NCBI RefSeq assembly: GCF_022581195.2 | Contig: NC_061475.1 | Location: 7,192,001-7,256,000 of the forward strand | Source: Helicoverpa zea | Taxonomy: Eukaryota; Arthropoda; Insecta; Lepidoptera; Noctuidae | Length of the DNA: 64,000 nucleotides | Reading direction: 5' to 3' | Shown here: positions 19,676 through 30,779 of the stretch, one piece after another | Layout: each line of letters begins with the position of its first letter | How positions within the stretch are numbered: the first letter of the stretch is position 1 | Program-made: the position numbers and the translations under genes | Notes under the pieces: model-generated | What the model saw: the letters and a program-made list of their open reading frames with translations, nothing else | Told to the model about the DNA's origin: nothing | Database searches by the model: none

Positions 19676-20569
19676 TATAGATGTGATGTAATGTGATAAA
19701 GGTAACTCCCTTACAAACACTAACAGAAGCCTACAGTTTCAATATAATTCGTAGAAATATAAACGGAGCTAAAATTTGATACAGGTACCTATTTACTGGT
19801 TGCTATGAAATTATATTAGTCTACAGGGAATTGCTCATTTCAAAAGGTTATTTCAAGGCTTAAAATAATAGCTTTTGATTTTATAATTGCCTACATTTAC
19901 GTCAATAAGGATAGTTTTAATGGGAGTATTTCCTATTGACCAATATTGTTAAATTAATATAATTATTATTTACTTGTTTTTTAGATTTTAAGATAATGCT
20001 GGACAGTTATCTTTTCCTCAGATCTAGAAATTATGCGACCTTCCTTTAATCAGATCCAATTAGAGAGAGGGCGCTGCAGTGCGCACGTAAACAGTAGCTC
20101 CGTGTATTTTAAATGTTAATAAATAGTTTAAGTGCATATATCCCTATAAAAACTAAATGAAAGTGAAAAATTCAATTACAGACAGTGTTAAAAACTATAG
20201 TTCAAAGAAATCCTACAAGAAAAGTAATGTAAACAAACAATTTGTGTTACGTTAACGAACATTTTCCAAACTTACCTACGATTTCAAAAATCGAAGTGCT
20301 GTGTAACATTACTCAAAGGTATTTGGAACAACAAGCAGGATATTGCCAAATGTCACACCAGAAAGGTATTTGACCGATTAAACTAACACGAACTAATAAC
20401 TAGAAACACAAAATAAAAACCACAAATAAAAATTAGCGTATTCAAAGTACAATAGCGCCATCTAGCGTCAAGTAGCAAAAATAACATCCCAACCTTGCCA
20501 GAAGTCACATATACTGATTTCTCAACGCTATTACACACTAGAGGGCACTATTTTCAAAAACCCTTAAAA

Positions 20570-21775
20570 ATGGAAGCTGAATGTGCAGGATGTAAACAAA
20601 ATCTGCATAATACTGAAAACATAACATGCCATTTTTGTAAACATAGATATGATCTACAGTGCGGAAATATTTCAGCCACTATTTTTCATAATATGACCCC
20701 AGAACAGAAGAACTTATGGAAATGTCAAACATGCCGATGCAAAATACCAAAAACCGGCAACTTAAATACACCAATACGACAGCATGCAGATAGATTAACA
20801 CAATCATTAAACCAAACTGTTGAAAAAACTCCTGACAACAATATAACCATGCGTAAAAAACCGCTAAACCATAATAATTCGACACTCTCCGAGGACTTGA
20901 GCTTTCTGGGCGACACACTATGCTCCGAAGATAAAGATAAGCATGCTACAGCAAATCTTTCACTCAATAATTTAAGTGAAATTATAATGCAACGCCTCCA
21001 AGAAAATAATAAATATATAATATCAGAAATTAAAAATACAATTGAGGATGAAATAAAAAAAGCTATTTCTAAACTGAAAGAAGAATTTGAAGGAAGAACA
21101 AATATATTGTTTAAACAAAACGAAGAAAAAACACGAGAAATAGATAATATTAACAAAAAGATTGAGAATTTAAACAAGCAAAAGGAAATCCTGATGGATG
21201 AAATTAAACAATTGAAACTTATGAAAACTATTCCAGAAGCTAAATATACAGAAAATAATTCTAAAAAAATTGTAATATATGGTTTTACTGAGTACTATAA
21301 CGAGCCAGAATATGAACTACACAACAGGTTGATAAACATGTTTTATGAAATTCTGCATGTAGACCTGACAGGCTACATAGAGGAAACCTGTAGAATGGGA
21401 AGAAACAATAACAAAACCCGACCTATAGTAATTGAACTATTAAGCAAGAAAATGACCAAGTACATTTTAGAGAACGGCAATTATTTCCAAGGCACTGGGT
21501 TATATGTGTCCGAATTCCTGAGCAAAGACGAACGGAAATTTAGACATATATTACGCGAAGAAATGATGAAAGCACGGAAAAATGGCCAGTATGCCATAAT
21601 ACGAAACAATAAATTATACATCGACGGCAAACATGTACCAATAAACGAAGAGACATGTCTACACCAGAATACCACATTACCAATAGAAATACATGAACAA
21701 CAATACGCATCTAATAAATACAAAAACAAAGACACTCAAATTAATACATTTCGGAACTTCCGTAGAACACTTTAA
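20570..21775 (+). CDS. LINE ORF1: PHD-like finger, coiled coil, RRM/FP-like nucleic-acid-binding protein
   Basis: The first ATG in frame is 20570 (401 residues); the frame is open upstream to 20495 but without an ATG. The N-terminus has C5-x2-C8, C20-x2-C23, C31 and C52-x2-C55, spaced like a PHD finger except that Asp28 stands where the usual His would be. A long charged coiled coil covers about residues 135-218. From about 230, IVIYGF, a basic middle and a C-terminal ARKNGQYAIIRNNKLY resemble the RRM plus CTD (FP/transposase-22-like) region of LINE ORF1 proteins. Known role of the class: binds element RNA and forms particles with it. It ends inside ORF2, overlapping it by 83 nt in another frame. 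Confidence 0.85.
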   Translation: MEAECAGCKQNLHNTENITCHFCKHRYDLQCGNISATIFHNMTPEQKNLWKCQTCRCKIPKTGNLNTPIRQHADRLTQSLNQTVEKTPDNNITMRKKPLNHNNSTLSEDLSFLGDTLCSEDKDKHATANLSLNNLSEIIMQRLQENNKYIISEIKNTIEDEIKKAISKLKEEFEGRTNILFKQNEEKTREIDNINKKIENLNKQKEILMDEIKQLKLMKTIPEAKYTENNSKKIVIYGFTEYYNEPEYELHNRLINMFYEILHVDLTGYIEETCRMGRNNNKTRPIVIELLSKKMTKYILENGNYFQGTGLYVSEFLSKDERKFRHILREEMMKARKNGQYAIIRNNKLYIDGKHVPINEETCLHQNTTLPIEIHEQQYASNKYKNKDTQINTFRNFRRTL

Positions 21776-24644
21776 GATACTTTTCCAGAATATACAAAGC
21801 ATAAATAACAAACTACATCTAATTGAAGCCTTCACCGATGATAACCCGAAATACAACGTGATATGTTTTACTGAGACGTGGTTATCACAAGAAAAAATAG
21901 AATGTCTTCACATCGACGGCTACAAAATTGCGGCATCCTACTGCCGAAGCACTCGAGGAGGCGGCGGCGTTTGCATTTTGTTACAGGAATATTTAGAATA
22001 TAAAGAGATTTGTGATATTAGAGATATGTCTATTGAATATTGTGTAGAAATTTGTGCCATAGAATTACCAAAAGATAATATACTTATTATAACTATTTAT
22101 TGGAACAGAAGAGAGGAAGAAGTATTTATGTGTCAATTAAAAAAACTTATGTATTTTATAAATAGTAAATACAGTAGACATAACGTAATATTAGGTGGAG
22201 ACTTGAATATTAATATTTTAGACAACTGTTTAAAAACTAATTTATTTTTAGATTTCATGTTAGAATACAAATTCATGCAACACATAAAAGAGCCAACACG
22301 CATTTCACAAACTACCTCTACATGTCTAGACTTGATTTTTACTAATTTTAATACTAAAGACAACTACACTACCGTTGAAGAATTGGGTTTCTCTGATCAC
22401 AATGCTACTATTTTTCACACGCAATTACAAAACACTAAAAACAATAAACAAGTAACTTGGTACACGAGAAAAAGAATATATAAAGAAGAAAACATCAAAA
22501 AATTCAAATCAGAAATTGGTAAACAAAAGTGGCAAGACATAATAACAACAAATAAAAACATTGATGAAAATTACACAAGCTTTAAAACAGTATTACAAAA
22601 CATTTTGAATGCATGTATACCTAAAATAAAAATTAAATTAAAAACAAAATTTAAAAAATATTGGCTGACCAGCGGTATCAAACTAGCTTGTAAAAATAAA
22701 AGACTACTCAAAACCATTACGCTAAAAACCAACAACCCTATACTAACACGATACTATAAAAAATACGAAAAAATCTTAAAAAAGACTGTAACAACATCGA
22801 AAAAACTACAATATATAAACAAAATGAGTACATCTACTAATAAAGTAAAAACAATGTGGAGTATAATAAACGAAAGGACAAACAAAATAACAAAACAAGA
22901 CAAAAATAATTTGAAACTACAAATAAATAATAATTTAATAACCGAACCTAAACAGGTAGCTAATATTTTTAATGACTTCTTCGCATCAATAGGCGAAAAC
23001 ACTTGCACTTCTGGCATCGAACCGAAGGGAGCCCCGGTTATTTGTCCCACAGAAAATACCATGTTCCTCAGCCCAGTCGATGGATACGAAATAAACCAAA
23101 TAATAAAAAACCTACGTAATAAAAAGAGCTGCGGTGTGGACGACCTGCCTCCATTCCTCCTTAAGCTTTGCGCAGACGAACTAACACTACCTTTTTACTT
23201 ACTAATAAACCAATCTTTTGAAGAAGGAAAATTCCCTAAAGAACTTAAAACAGCTTTGATTAAACCTATACATAAGAAAAACCTAAAAACTGACCCAAAC
23301 AATTACCGCCCTATTGCCCTACTGCCAACAGCATCTAAAATATTTGAGAAGGCAATGTGTAAAAGAGTTTATTCCTTTTGCGAAAAATACAAAATATTAG
23401 ACGATTGTCAAAATGGCTTTCGTAAAAACAGATCCACAACATTAGCAGTCTATAAATTTATTCAAGAAGCATTAAATATAATAAATAACAAAAAGTACGC
23501 TATAGGTATACTACTGGATATGACCAAGGCATACGACAAAGTGCAATTCGGAATACTTTTAAATAAGTTACACGGAATCGGAATTCGTGGAAATGCATAT
23601 AAATGGTTCGAATCTTATCTTAAGGATAGAGAGCAGGTTGTCGAGATAGAATTTTTCAACAAAGAAACCAAAGAAATATTACAAATAAGATCCAATTTAA
23701 AAGCCATAAATGCTTCCATCCCCCAAGGGAGTGTCATAGGGTGTCTTTTATTCCTCATCTACATTAATGATCTTCCTAAAGCAATAAATGAACCGTGTGT
23801 ATTGTTCGCAGATGACGTATCGTTACTGACCTCTTATCAAATCAATGAAAATATAATCTACAAACTAAATAGTCTCCTTTCAACTGTTATAAATTGGCTA
23901 AAAAACCACAACCTAGAAATAAATTTCACCAAAACCAAACTAATAACCTTCCACCCACACCAAAGAGACCCTATAAAAATTAACTACACGTACGATACAA
24001 CGAAACTAGAGCAGATTAATAATTTCACTCTCCTAGGACTATCTATAGACGAACACGTAAACTGGAAATCTCATATTCAAAAGATTAGAGCTAAACTTTC
24101 AAAATTCGCATACGCCTTACGCGAAATAAAGAGAACCACCAACTTCCAAACGGCACTCGTCGCCTATTATGCATACGCCCAAGCGTGGCTCAGCTATGGC
24201 GTCATACTCTGGGGGAACAGCACTGATTCACATACCATATTTACCCTACAAAAGAAACTCATCCGTATATTAACAAATATAGATCAATTAGACAGCTGTA
24301 AACCTCATTTTCAGAAACACAAAATATTAACACTTCCTTGTCTATATATTTTAGAAATTTGCAAATTTGTCCGAAAATATCCAGAATTTTATAAAACTCG
24401 CGAAGAAATCCAAAGTAAACATAACTTAAGGCATAAAAATAGATTAAATTTACCTACATCCAGACTTAAAATACACTCTTCCGGTCCGTTAGTAAGCTCC
24501 ATCAAAGTATATAACAATCTACCAAAGAACATAAAAGATGAACCTAAAACCACAATATTTATAAAGAAATTAAAGCAATTCCTCAATGACAAATGTTACT
24601 ATACAATAAAAGAATACATGGAAGACAAATCCTTTAAAAAATAA
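21693..24644 (+). CDS. LINE ORF2: APE-type endonuclease and reverse transcriptase
   Basis: 983 residues. Endonuclease at about 28-240: QNIQS (N33), TETW (E61), GDLN (D170, N172), CLD (D213) and SDH (234-236) are the expected catalytic positions. Reverse transcriptase at about 490-770: NYRPIALLPTASKIFEK, GFRKNRST, LLDMTKAYD (D609), PQGSVIGCLLF (677-687) and FADD (705-708, a variant of YADD). The C-terminal ~200 residues carry no clear zinc knuckle. It nicks the target and copies element RNA into DNA there. ATG 21693 lies inside ORF1, so translation is probably by re-initiation or coupling. No stops or frameshifts. Confidence 0.92.
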   Translation: MNNNTHLINTKTKTLKLIHFGTSVEHFKILFQNIQSINNKLHLIEAFTDDNPKYNVICFTETWLSQEKIECLHIDGYKIAASYCRSTRGGGGVCILLQEYLEYKEICDIRDMSIEYCVEICAIELPKDNILIITIYWNRREEEVFMCQLKKLMYFINSKYSRHNVILGGDLNINILDNCLKTNLFLDFMLEYKFMQHIKEPTRISQTTSTCLDLIFTNFNTKDNYTTVEELGFSDHNATIFHTQLQNTKNNKQVTWYTRKRIYKEENIKKFKSEIGKQKWQDIITTNKNIDENYTSFKTVLQNILNACIPKIKIKLKTKFKKYWLTSGIKLACKNKRLLKTITLKTNNPILTRYYKKYEKILKKTVTTSKKLQYINKMSTSTNKVKTMWSIINERTNKITKQDKNNLKLQINNNLITEPKQVANIFNDFFASIGENTCTSGIEPKGAPVICPTENTMFLSPVDGYEINQIIKNLRNKKSCGVDDLPPFLLKLCADELTLPFYLLINQSFEEGKFPKELKTALIKPIHKKNLKTDPNNYRPIALLPTASKIFEKAMCKRVYSFCEKYKILDDCQNGFRKNRSTTLAVYKFIQEALNIINNKKYAIGILLDMTKAYDKVQFGILLNKLHGIGIRGNAYKWFESYLKDREQVVEIEFFNKETKEILQIRSNLKAINASIPQGSVIGCLLFLIYINDLPKAINEPCVLFADDVSLLTSYQINENIIYKLNSLLSTVINWLKNHNLEINFTKTKLITFHPHQRDPIKINYTYDTTKLEQINNFTLLGLSIDEHVNWKSHIQKIRAKLSKFAYALREIKRTTNFQTALVAYYAYAQAWLSYGVILWGNSTDSHTIFTLQKKLIRILTNIDQLDSCKPHFQKHKILTLPCLYILEICKFVRKYPEFYKTREEIQSKHNLRHKNRLNLPTSRLKIHSSGPLVSSIKVYNNLPKNIKDEPKTTIFIKKLKQFLNDKCYYTIKEYMEDKSFKK

Positions 24645-24684
24645 AAACTATATAAAAAGTACACGCATATAAGACACAACATAA

Positions 24685-24738
24685 ACACACACACACACAT
24701 ACACACAAACTCACACACCCACTCACACCGACACTCAC
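24685..24738. repeat. CA-rich microsatellite in the LINE 3' region
   Basis: An imperfect (CA)n run interspersed with CTCA units, just after the ORF2 stop. Confidence 0.8.
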
Positions 24739-24965
24739 ATGTACACTAATTAATATTATGTTATTAAGTATAATTATAATTTAGTATTAAGCTACTGTTA
24801 AACTTCTCCAACTACTTTAAGCTGTGCCCTATTGGGTCCATATTGTATCTAAAACTATAATGTACCACCTATAATGTAACATATGGAATGCTAATAAAGG
24901 ATTGAGTATTATATAACTATAGAGTTATTTTGCTATTGACTGCTTCGATCTGAAAAAAATATTTC

Positions 24966-25150
24966 AACACTAGCCGTTTTCCTGTAGTTTCACCCGCGTC
25001 CCGGGGAAACTACTGCCTGTACCGGGATAAAATATAACTACCATGTAAGTCGGAAAGAGTGTAGCTTTTCAACGGTAAATTGTATATTTGTGTTGTAAAA
25101 TCTATTCAGTAGTTTCGGAGCCTTCAGGGTACAAACAAACAAACGGCTGG
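24966..25150 (+). repeat. Repeat family C relative
   Basis: TTTCACCCGCGTCCCGGGGA, ACCGGGATAAAATATAACTA and a terminal ACAAACAAACAAACGG. Confidence 0.55.
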
Positions 25151-25409
25151 AAGCTATTGTATAGTCTACGTGTAACCACATCTGGTTTAATTTAATGAAT
25201 ATATTTCGACTAAAAAGCAACAGGTATTAGTTAGAAAAGTGTAAACAGTGTAAAGAATTTCATAACCATTCAGCACAAAATACCGTACTTTACGTTGAAA
25301 TAATATAATACGAGTACCTACCAATAACCCTACATTGGTTAACCGAAGCACGGGACCTCCAAAATATGTGTTCCAATGATATTTAAACTGAATTAAGGTT
25401 AGCGCTTAC

Positions 25410-25851
25410 CATGGAGTAAAGAAAGATGAGCGGAGATGAGAAAGATGAGCTATAGGCAGGCAGGTCTGGCGCCTTCTACTTCAGATTCGTGAGAATTCGT
25501 GAACATGACATTTCACATTTCTTTGAGACATCTGTCAACGTTATTTCGTAGTCCAAAAAATGATTGGGTCTAAAGCTAGCGTGTAAGGTAACGTCCCCAT
25601 CCTCCGCTCACGGGCATTTTGGCGCGCTACTTTCTTAGGCAATTTTCCGATATAGCACTTTTTTATGGGAAATCATCGCATGAATCCTCCCGCTGTTATA
25701 GCAGCATGAGGGAGTGTCAGACTCTAACTAACTTAAGCCATGTTCCTTCTTAAGCCATTTATTATTTAGGGCCGCGGTAACTCTTTCGAACAATCCTGGT
25801 GGGCTAGACTGGTCCATTATGGCACCTCCATTAGTCATTTAATTCTCCATG
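25410..25851 (-). mobile_element. hAT-like MITE family D copy 1, with nested SINE
   Basis: The left end CATGGAGTAAAGAAAGATGA (then GCGGAGATGA) and the right end (CCTCCATTAGTCATTTAATT, then CTCCATG) are the two TIRs of family D in inverted order. A family E SINE (25665-25800) interrupts it. The 8-bp flanks do not match here. Confidence 0.7.
25665..25800 (-). mobile_element. SINE family E nested in MITE D
   Basis: GGGAAATCATCGCATGAATC, TGAGGGAGTGTCAGACTCTA, GGGCCGCGGTAACTCTTTCG. Head missing. Confidence 0.7.
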
Positions 25852-25869
25852 ACGGACTATAAATCATGT

Positions 25870-25969
25870 GCCATATTTAGTGTTCACCCAATAATTTCCC
25901 TAGGGCTGGCTTCAATACAGGTCTAGTATGAAGCTTTGTTACTGACTTTATCTGTGTATTAACGAGGGT
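25870..25969. repeat. Left copy of a ~100-bp direct repeat flanking a SINE
   Basis: GCCATATTTAGTGTTCACCC through TGTGTATTAACGAGGGT is repeated at 26328-26436 with near identity apart from a short insertion in the right copy. Confidence 0.85.
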
Positions 25970-26327
25970 GAACTGCCTCATTGGTTTAGCTGAGCACGAG
26001 GTCGCAGATTTGATTCCCGGGTCGAGCCGAAATCGCTCTGTGGGTTTCAGAAACATTCACAAAGCAGCCCGGAGCGTGGAAGATGGTGGCTGAGACACCC
26101 GTGCATCGGAGAGCATGTAAATGTCGGTCCTGCGACTGATCGCTCTCCAGTCGTGTCGGTTTACCGTCCCATCGGGCTATGAGAGTGAAGAAATAGTGAG
26201 TGCACCTGTGTTTGCGCAAATTCTTGTGCTCTACATATATATGGCCTGCGTAATTGACTGATCTCCTTATATGAGAACAGCTGCCGTGATAATCGGCTAG
26301 AAGGACATCATAAAATAATGTCGGGAC
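25970..26327 (+). mobile_element. tRNA-headed SINE family A, full length
   Basis: Starts GAACTGCCTCATTGGTTTAG (A-box-like), continues GATTTGATTCCCGGGTCGAG (B-box-like), GTGGGTTTCAGAAACATTC and ACCGTCCCATCGGGCTATGA, and ends near GGCTAGAAGGACATCATA. The tRNA-like head fits transcription by RNA polymerase III. It lies exactly between two ~100-bp direct repeats. Confidence 0.82.
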
Positions 26328-26436
26328 GCCATATTTAGTGTTCACCCAATAATTTCCCTAGGGTTGGCTTCAATACAGGTCTAGTATGAAGCTTTGTATT
26401 ACTGGCTTTATGCTTTATCTGTGTATTAACGAGGGT
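26328..26436. repeat. Right copy of the ~100-bp direct repeat
   Basis: Pairs with 25870-25969. Has about 10 extra bases (around ATTACTGGCTTTATG). Confidence 0.85.
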
Positions 26437-27518
26437 TTGTCCAAGCATCATTACACGGTGTTATTTTGCCCAGAGTTTTCCGGTTGAAAAATGTTGTGAT
26501 ATTTTTAAAGTGCGGATGGTTTGAGAATGACTTCATAGAGGCTCTTATGTGGAAATTGTAGACTTTAATGTAGGTGTACCGCTTTAGTTTTCACCTATTT
26601 GAGATATGCTATTGCTTTAAACTTCGTCGAAACCCGATGTGAATGTAAAGGTAAGTAAATAGGTAAAGTGCTTCGTATTATTTTTGACTTTTCAACTGTT
26701 CGCTTTTTGCGGTGTTTTTTTTTATTTACAATGTTTGAGCATATTGTATAGGTATGTACTATGAAATATCGCAAACAACCTTTTTATGTACATGATACTG
26801 AATGTCTAATAAATAAAAATAAGCAAAAACTATCGATCAGTCGGCCTAAAGACTTATCTATGTAAGAAATATATTTAACAAATATTTATTTACTTAGTAT
26901 CACAAATAAATGGTTTACTTTCCTTCTATGATAAACAAAACCTATACCTACAATTACCTTGGTACAAGTTTGCAAAATATTCAAACAAGGAAAATGGCCG
27001 CCTTGGAAAATTTTCAAACAATTTGTAAACAAATAAGTTGGTAATATTCATGACAATTAATTATTTTGTTAGGTTCTCTGAACAGAGTTTGTACATTTTG
27101 GAATTTTAGACTACCCCCCTATTTCACTTGTATATAGGTACCTACGTTTTGAAACAACGGACCCTTGTCATTTCGTCATGTCAGTCTGTCTGTCACAGAA
27201 ACGTGTTGCGTTCACGAGTTTTGCATTTTTACGTATAAATTATCCAACAAACGTGTTTATATTTGAATAAAACCTTTCACAAACATCTAGCTGCGAACAT
27301 CATTAAAAATGATAAAGCACCAATCCTAACGTAAAAGACATAGCAAGCACATTTCTAAGAAAAGAAAAACACGTGGCTATGATTTTTATGGCAGGCGCCG
27401 GACATCTCGTTATGAAGAGAACAAGATACAAATAATAATAATGCGACTGTATGACAGTCTATTATTTTGCTGAATGTCACTTGTCATATTTTCTGACGTG
27501 GGTAGAGTTACTTGTTAT
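26437..27518. other. AT-rich, no gene seen
   Basis: Nothing supported. Confidence 0.55.
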
Positions 27519-27676
27519 GGGGAGATTCCACCAAAGCGAACGAAAAAACAAATGAACGTCGACGTGACTCTCCTACTAGCTTATACAAAGGTTGCAATTT
27601 CGCCGACATTATAGTAATGTTCGCACGCATTTGTTTACTGTCTAGAAGACAGTGTACGTTTTGGTGGAATCTCCCC
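27519..27676. mobile_element. 158-bp MITE, TIR GGGGAGATTCCACCAAA
   Basis: GGGGAGATTCCACCAAAGCG at 27519 is mirrored by TTTTGGTGGAATCTCCCC ending at 27676; 17 bases are identical and the match continues imperfectly to about 24. Non-coding; a short open frame across it is incidental. Confidence 0.75.
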
Positions 27677-27962
27677 TTTTACGTGTTTTCGAGCTTTCTT
27701 ATTCTCGTTTTATGAATAGACAATGATAGAATTTTTCGTAGTGAGTTTGTGAGCCTCTTGGGAGCTCTATAATAGTTTTTGGTATCATACTTTTATCAAT
27801 CTTTTAGTGGAGTCCTGTTTTCATTTTGGGAGTTGTGAGTGACTTCGTACTTGAAGTTTTATGAGCTCATTTCTTATTTATGTGGACGTTGACATAAGAT
27901 TATTTGTATAAGTGTTTTGTTAAAATGTAATATTTATTTTAGCTTATGTAATATCATATTAC

Positions 27963-28085
27963 AAACTGTTCCCCGTGGCTTCATATACAGTCCGGGAGAA
28001 CAGCTTCCCGCAGCCGGGTAAAAGTAGTCTATGACTTCTCTCACGCAATTATGGAGATACAAGTAGAAAGAACACTACAGTTATG
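27963..28085 (+). repeat. Repeat family C relative, old
   Basis: TGTTCCCCGTGGCTTCATAT, GGGAGAACAGCTTCCCGCAG, CCGGGTAAAAGTAGTC. Degraded. Confidence 0.4.
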
Positions 28086-28519
28086 ATGTAGGTAATATTA
28101 AGCGATAATGACGACATTTTTTTTCATAATTACTTGTTAAAAAATCGAATACCGACTCATAATTTACATCAAAATCGATTCTAATCGATTTATAAGCCAG
28201 AATTATCGTCTATCTGAGTTATCGTCCCCAAAACCGTACAATGATCGTAATAAAATTAATTCTACTCCAATTAGGACAGCAATAATTAATGCTTAAGGCA
28301 CAAAATCGAATTCTCGACTCACATAATTAGATATAACGTTAGTACAATGTAAATTAACTTCGTTAAAGCCTATTTGAATACAAAGGCGTCTTACGGTGTT
28401 CTAAGAAAATGGTCTGTTTATCTTTGTTTTCAGAATATTTGGCAATGTACGGGGGTAATTTGTTTAGGATGGTATTTAATTTAATTATTAGAGAAGCATG
28501 AAAAGTAAATTATATTAGT

Positions 28520-28740
28520 TACTGGGTTTTGGCATGGTTTCACTCATGATTCGGAAGAATGACTTCCATGAAGCGGATAAAAAAGCTCTTTCGGTCTTCG
28601 GATGCCTTTCGGACTATCTCTCACCTCAATCAGTTCATCCGTTTCAGAGACATAATTTTTCATTTAAATATTATATTAGCTTTCATCAGCAGTTTTACAC
28701 GCATTCTGGGAGAACTATATACTGTCGTCCTCATAAAGGA
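28520..28740 (+). repeat. Repeat family C relative, old
   Basis: TGGTTTCACTCATGATTCGG and AGCGGATAAAAAAGCTCTTT follow the family C order. A second weak unit starts near 28690 (GTTTTACACGCATTCTGGGA). Confidence 0.35.
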
Positions 28741-29091
28741 CATAAGCGATAAAACACTTCACTTAATGAAAATAGTATTTTCGAAGAAAAGCTACCCAAA
28801 TGTTTGCAACAATACACGAAAACGTAAAACATTGTCGTACGTAAACTTACAAAATCTACAAATTTTACTGCGGCTATTTTAGTACAAGCGTAACCGCAGC
28901 GTTGTCGCCGCGTTACCGCAGTAAACACGGCGATAAAACCACAAGGGACCTATCTGAAACGCGATCAGAGCCTCATGAATAAATTTATGTCAGTTTTTTT
29001 AAAGACATACCGCTGTGATAGGCTTGTTTGGACCTTTATGCAGTTTCAGCTTAATAATGTGGTAAAGTATGCATAAAGAGAAACCTTTATG

Positions 29092-29290
29092 TGGTGGGAA
29101 ATCATCAAATGACCCCTCTTGCAGTCGGTGCAGCGTAAGTGAGTGTCAAACTCGTCATCATCATCATCTTATCCCAATTTTATTTGGGGTTTGGGTTATT
29201 TGGAGTCGGCGCAGCATGTTTTCTTCTTCCATACTCTCCTATCTACCGTCATCTCACAAGAAGCAGCTTTCTGACCATATCAACTAGGAT
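29092..29290 (-). repeat. SINE family E tail joined to another repeat
   Basis: GGGAAATCATCAAATGACCC identifies the E tail (29097-29140). From 29150 a different common repeat begins (TCATCATCATCTTATCCC, GGAGTCGGCGCAGCATG). Confidence 0.5.
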
Positions 29291-29344
29291 GGTGAAGAAT
29301 TTGGTAAAAGATTGTATGTAGTAAGCGCAAGATATAAAATCAGA

Positions 29345-29400
29345 TACAGTTTTGACCGTTTTTTTTTGATCTTAGAACCGAAAAAACGGTCAAAACTGTA
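29345..29400. repeat. Perfect 20-bp inverted repeat (hairpin)
   Basis: TACAGTTTTGACCGTTTTTT (29345-29364) is the exact reverse complement of 29381-29400, separated by 16 nt. Could be a solo small foldback element. Nothing marks it as a microRNA precursor. Confidence 0.8.
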
Positions 29401-30779
29401 CATAAAAACTAGTGACATTAAAATTCTTGTAGGTTTTATTATGGTTTTAAAAACAACAATTAAAACTCACGTTTTTCGATTGGCATCAATGTAACCTAGT
29501 CAATTGTTCCATCAATTGTTCAATTCCACGAAAAACTGCCTAACCTCTATTCACAGAAAAACAATATAGCACAGCTATATCTAAATCCAAAAGCAACACG
29601 TTCCAGAACGCAATTTAAAAAATATACATTCCATATTCGAACAACGATTTCAAAATAAATTCTCGTCAATGGTAAAATATAACCAGCCAGCACATTTAAA
29701 AACAGAATGACAGCATTATTCCTACGAAATCGTACCACAGATAAATTGAAGGTTTTATGTGTTTTTTTTTTCAGGCAATAATATCGATAAAAGGTTTGCC
29801 ATCAATGTTGTAAAAGGAAATATCATTGGTATACGAATGACCTGTTCAAAAGCAAATATTGTGTCTACACGAATTTACGTTAATAATTTATGAATTTGCA
29901 TGCTTTTTATGCCTAAAATTGTGTGTGAATAAGGAATGATGACAGAAACATAAATACAACATTATATTGTTTTGAACAATCGGAGATTTTCATAACAAAT
30001 AGGTAGGTAGGTTTTAAATCACCCCTTGACTATACTGATTATACACCATAATTATACGAAAACCATTCCAAGAAATGTAAACTGTAACTACATAGGTAAG
30101 ACATTCAGAATCAACGCCTGTTAAAGATTAACTAATGATAAACTTCCGACATAGGGTAGGTATTTTACAAAGCAGCAATTAAACGCTCACCCTTCTATTT
30201 AATATAAAAACCGTAGCCTAACCTTACATGACACCTCCGAAACCTATCACGCGACAGTTTTAAGATACTCGATTCTTATCGATACTAGTATTCAATCGAT
30301 ACATAGATGATAGATATCGATATATTTATATCTCGACATATCGTTTTGATAGCATTGCTACAGCCTCAGTCAGGACGAGGTCGTTTCAAAAGCTTTGTTG
30401 CATCTCGATACAAAATAACAACGAAACTTTTTATTCAGGAATCGATTTGAATCGAAACTCGGAACTTTGCGGAGTTTTCAATCAAAATGCTTTGGAGGAA
30501 GAGATTTTTTGCAAACATACTGTTGTAGGGTACCTGTTTTCTATTTGTTTTTTGTATTGATCTAGCTGGTTTTGGGATTTCGGATTAGTAAAGATTTGGC
30601 TGTATTGTTTTGATATATTTTTGTCTGATTTCCAAAATGAACGAGGTTTTCAATGAATTTACTCAAAAACCTTAATTTCTGATAATATTCTGCTTTCGTG
30701 GCTTTAACTGGCAACATATAATATTTTTTTATTCGTCATATTTTATCTGTCCTCTTCTGTTATTTGAACAACTTTGGTA
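29401..30779. other. AT-rich, no gene seen
   Basis: Includes a palindrome-rich stretch near 30265-30345 with many ATCGAT/TATCGATA steps. No supported gene. Confidence 0.5.

Larger units (their letters stand above)
20060..24930 (+). mobile_element. Full-length non-LTR retrotransposon (LINE) with two ORFs
   Basis: About 4.9 kb: a 5' untranslated region from roughly 20060, ORF1 (20570-21775), ORF2 (21693-24644), and a 3' region with a CA microsatellite (24685-24738) and AATAAAGGATTGAG near 24900. ORF1 with a PHD-like finger plus APE-type endonuclease and reverse transcriptase in ORF2 places it in the CR1/Jockey assemblage; the exact clade is not decided. Both frames are unbroken and catalytic residues are kept, so it could be young. 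I did not find a clear target-site duplication, so both ends are approximate. Confidence 0.85.

Noticed and set aside
20679..24592. Minus-strand frames under the LINE
   Set aside because: Antisense shadows of ORF1 and ORF2; hydrophobic because the sense strand is A-rich.
25970..26060. tRNA-like A and B boxes, possible tRNA gene
   Set aside because: The sequence continues without a tRNA 3' half or acceptor stem into a repeated SINE body; several copies show the same structure.
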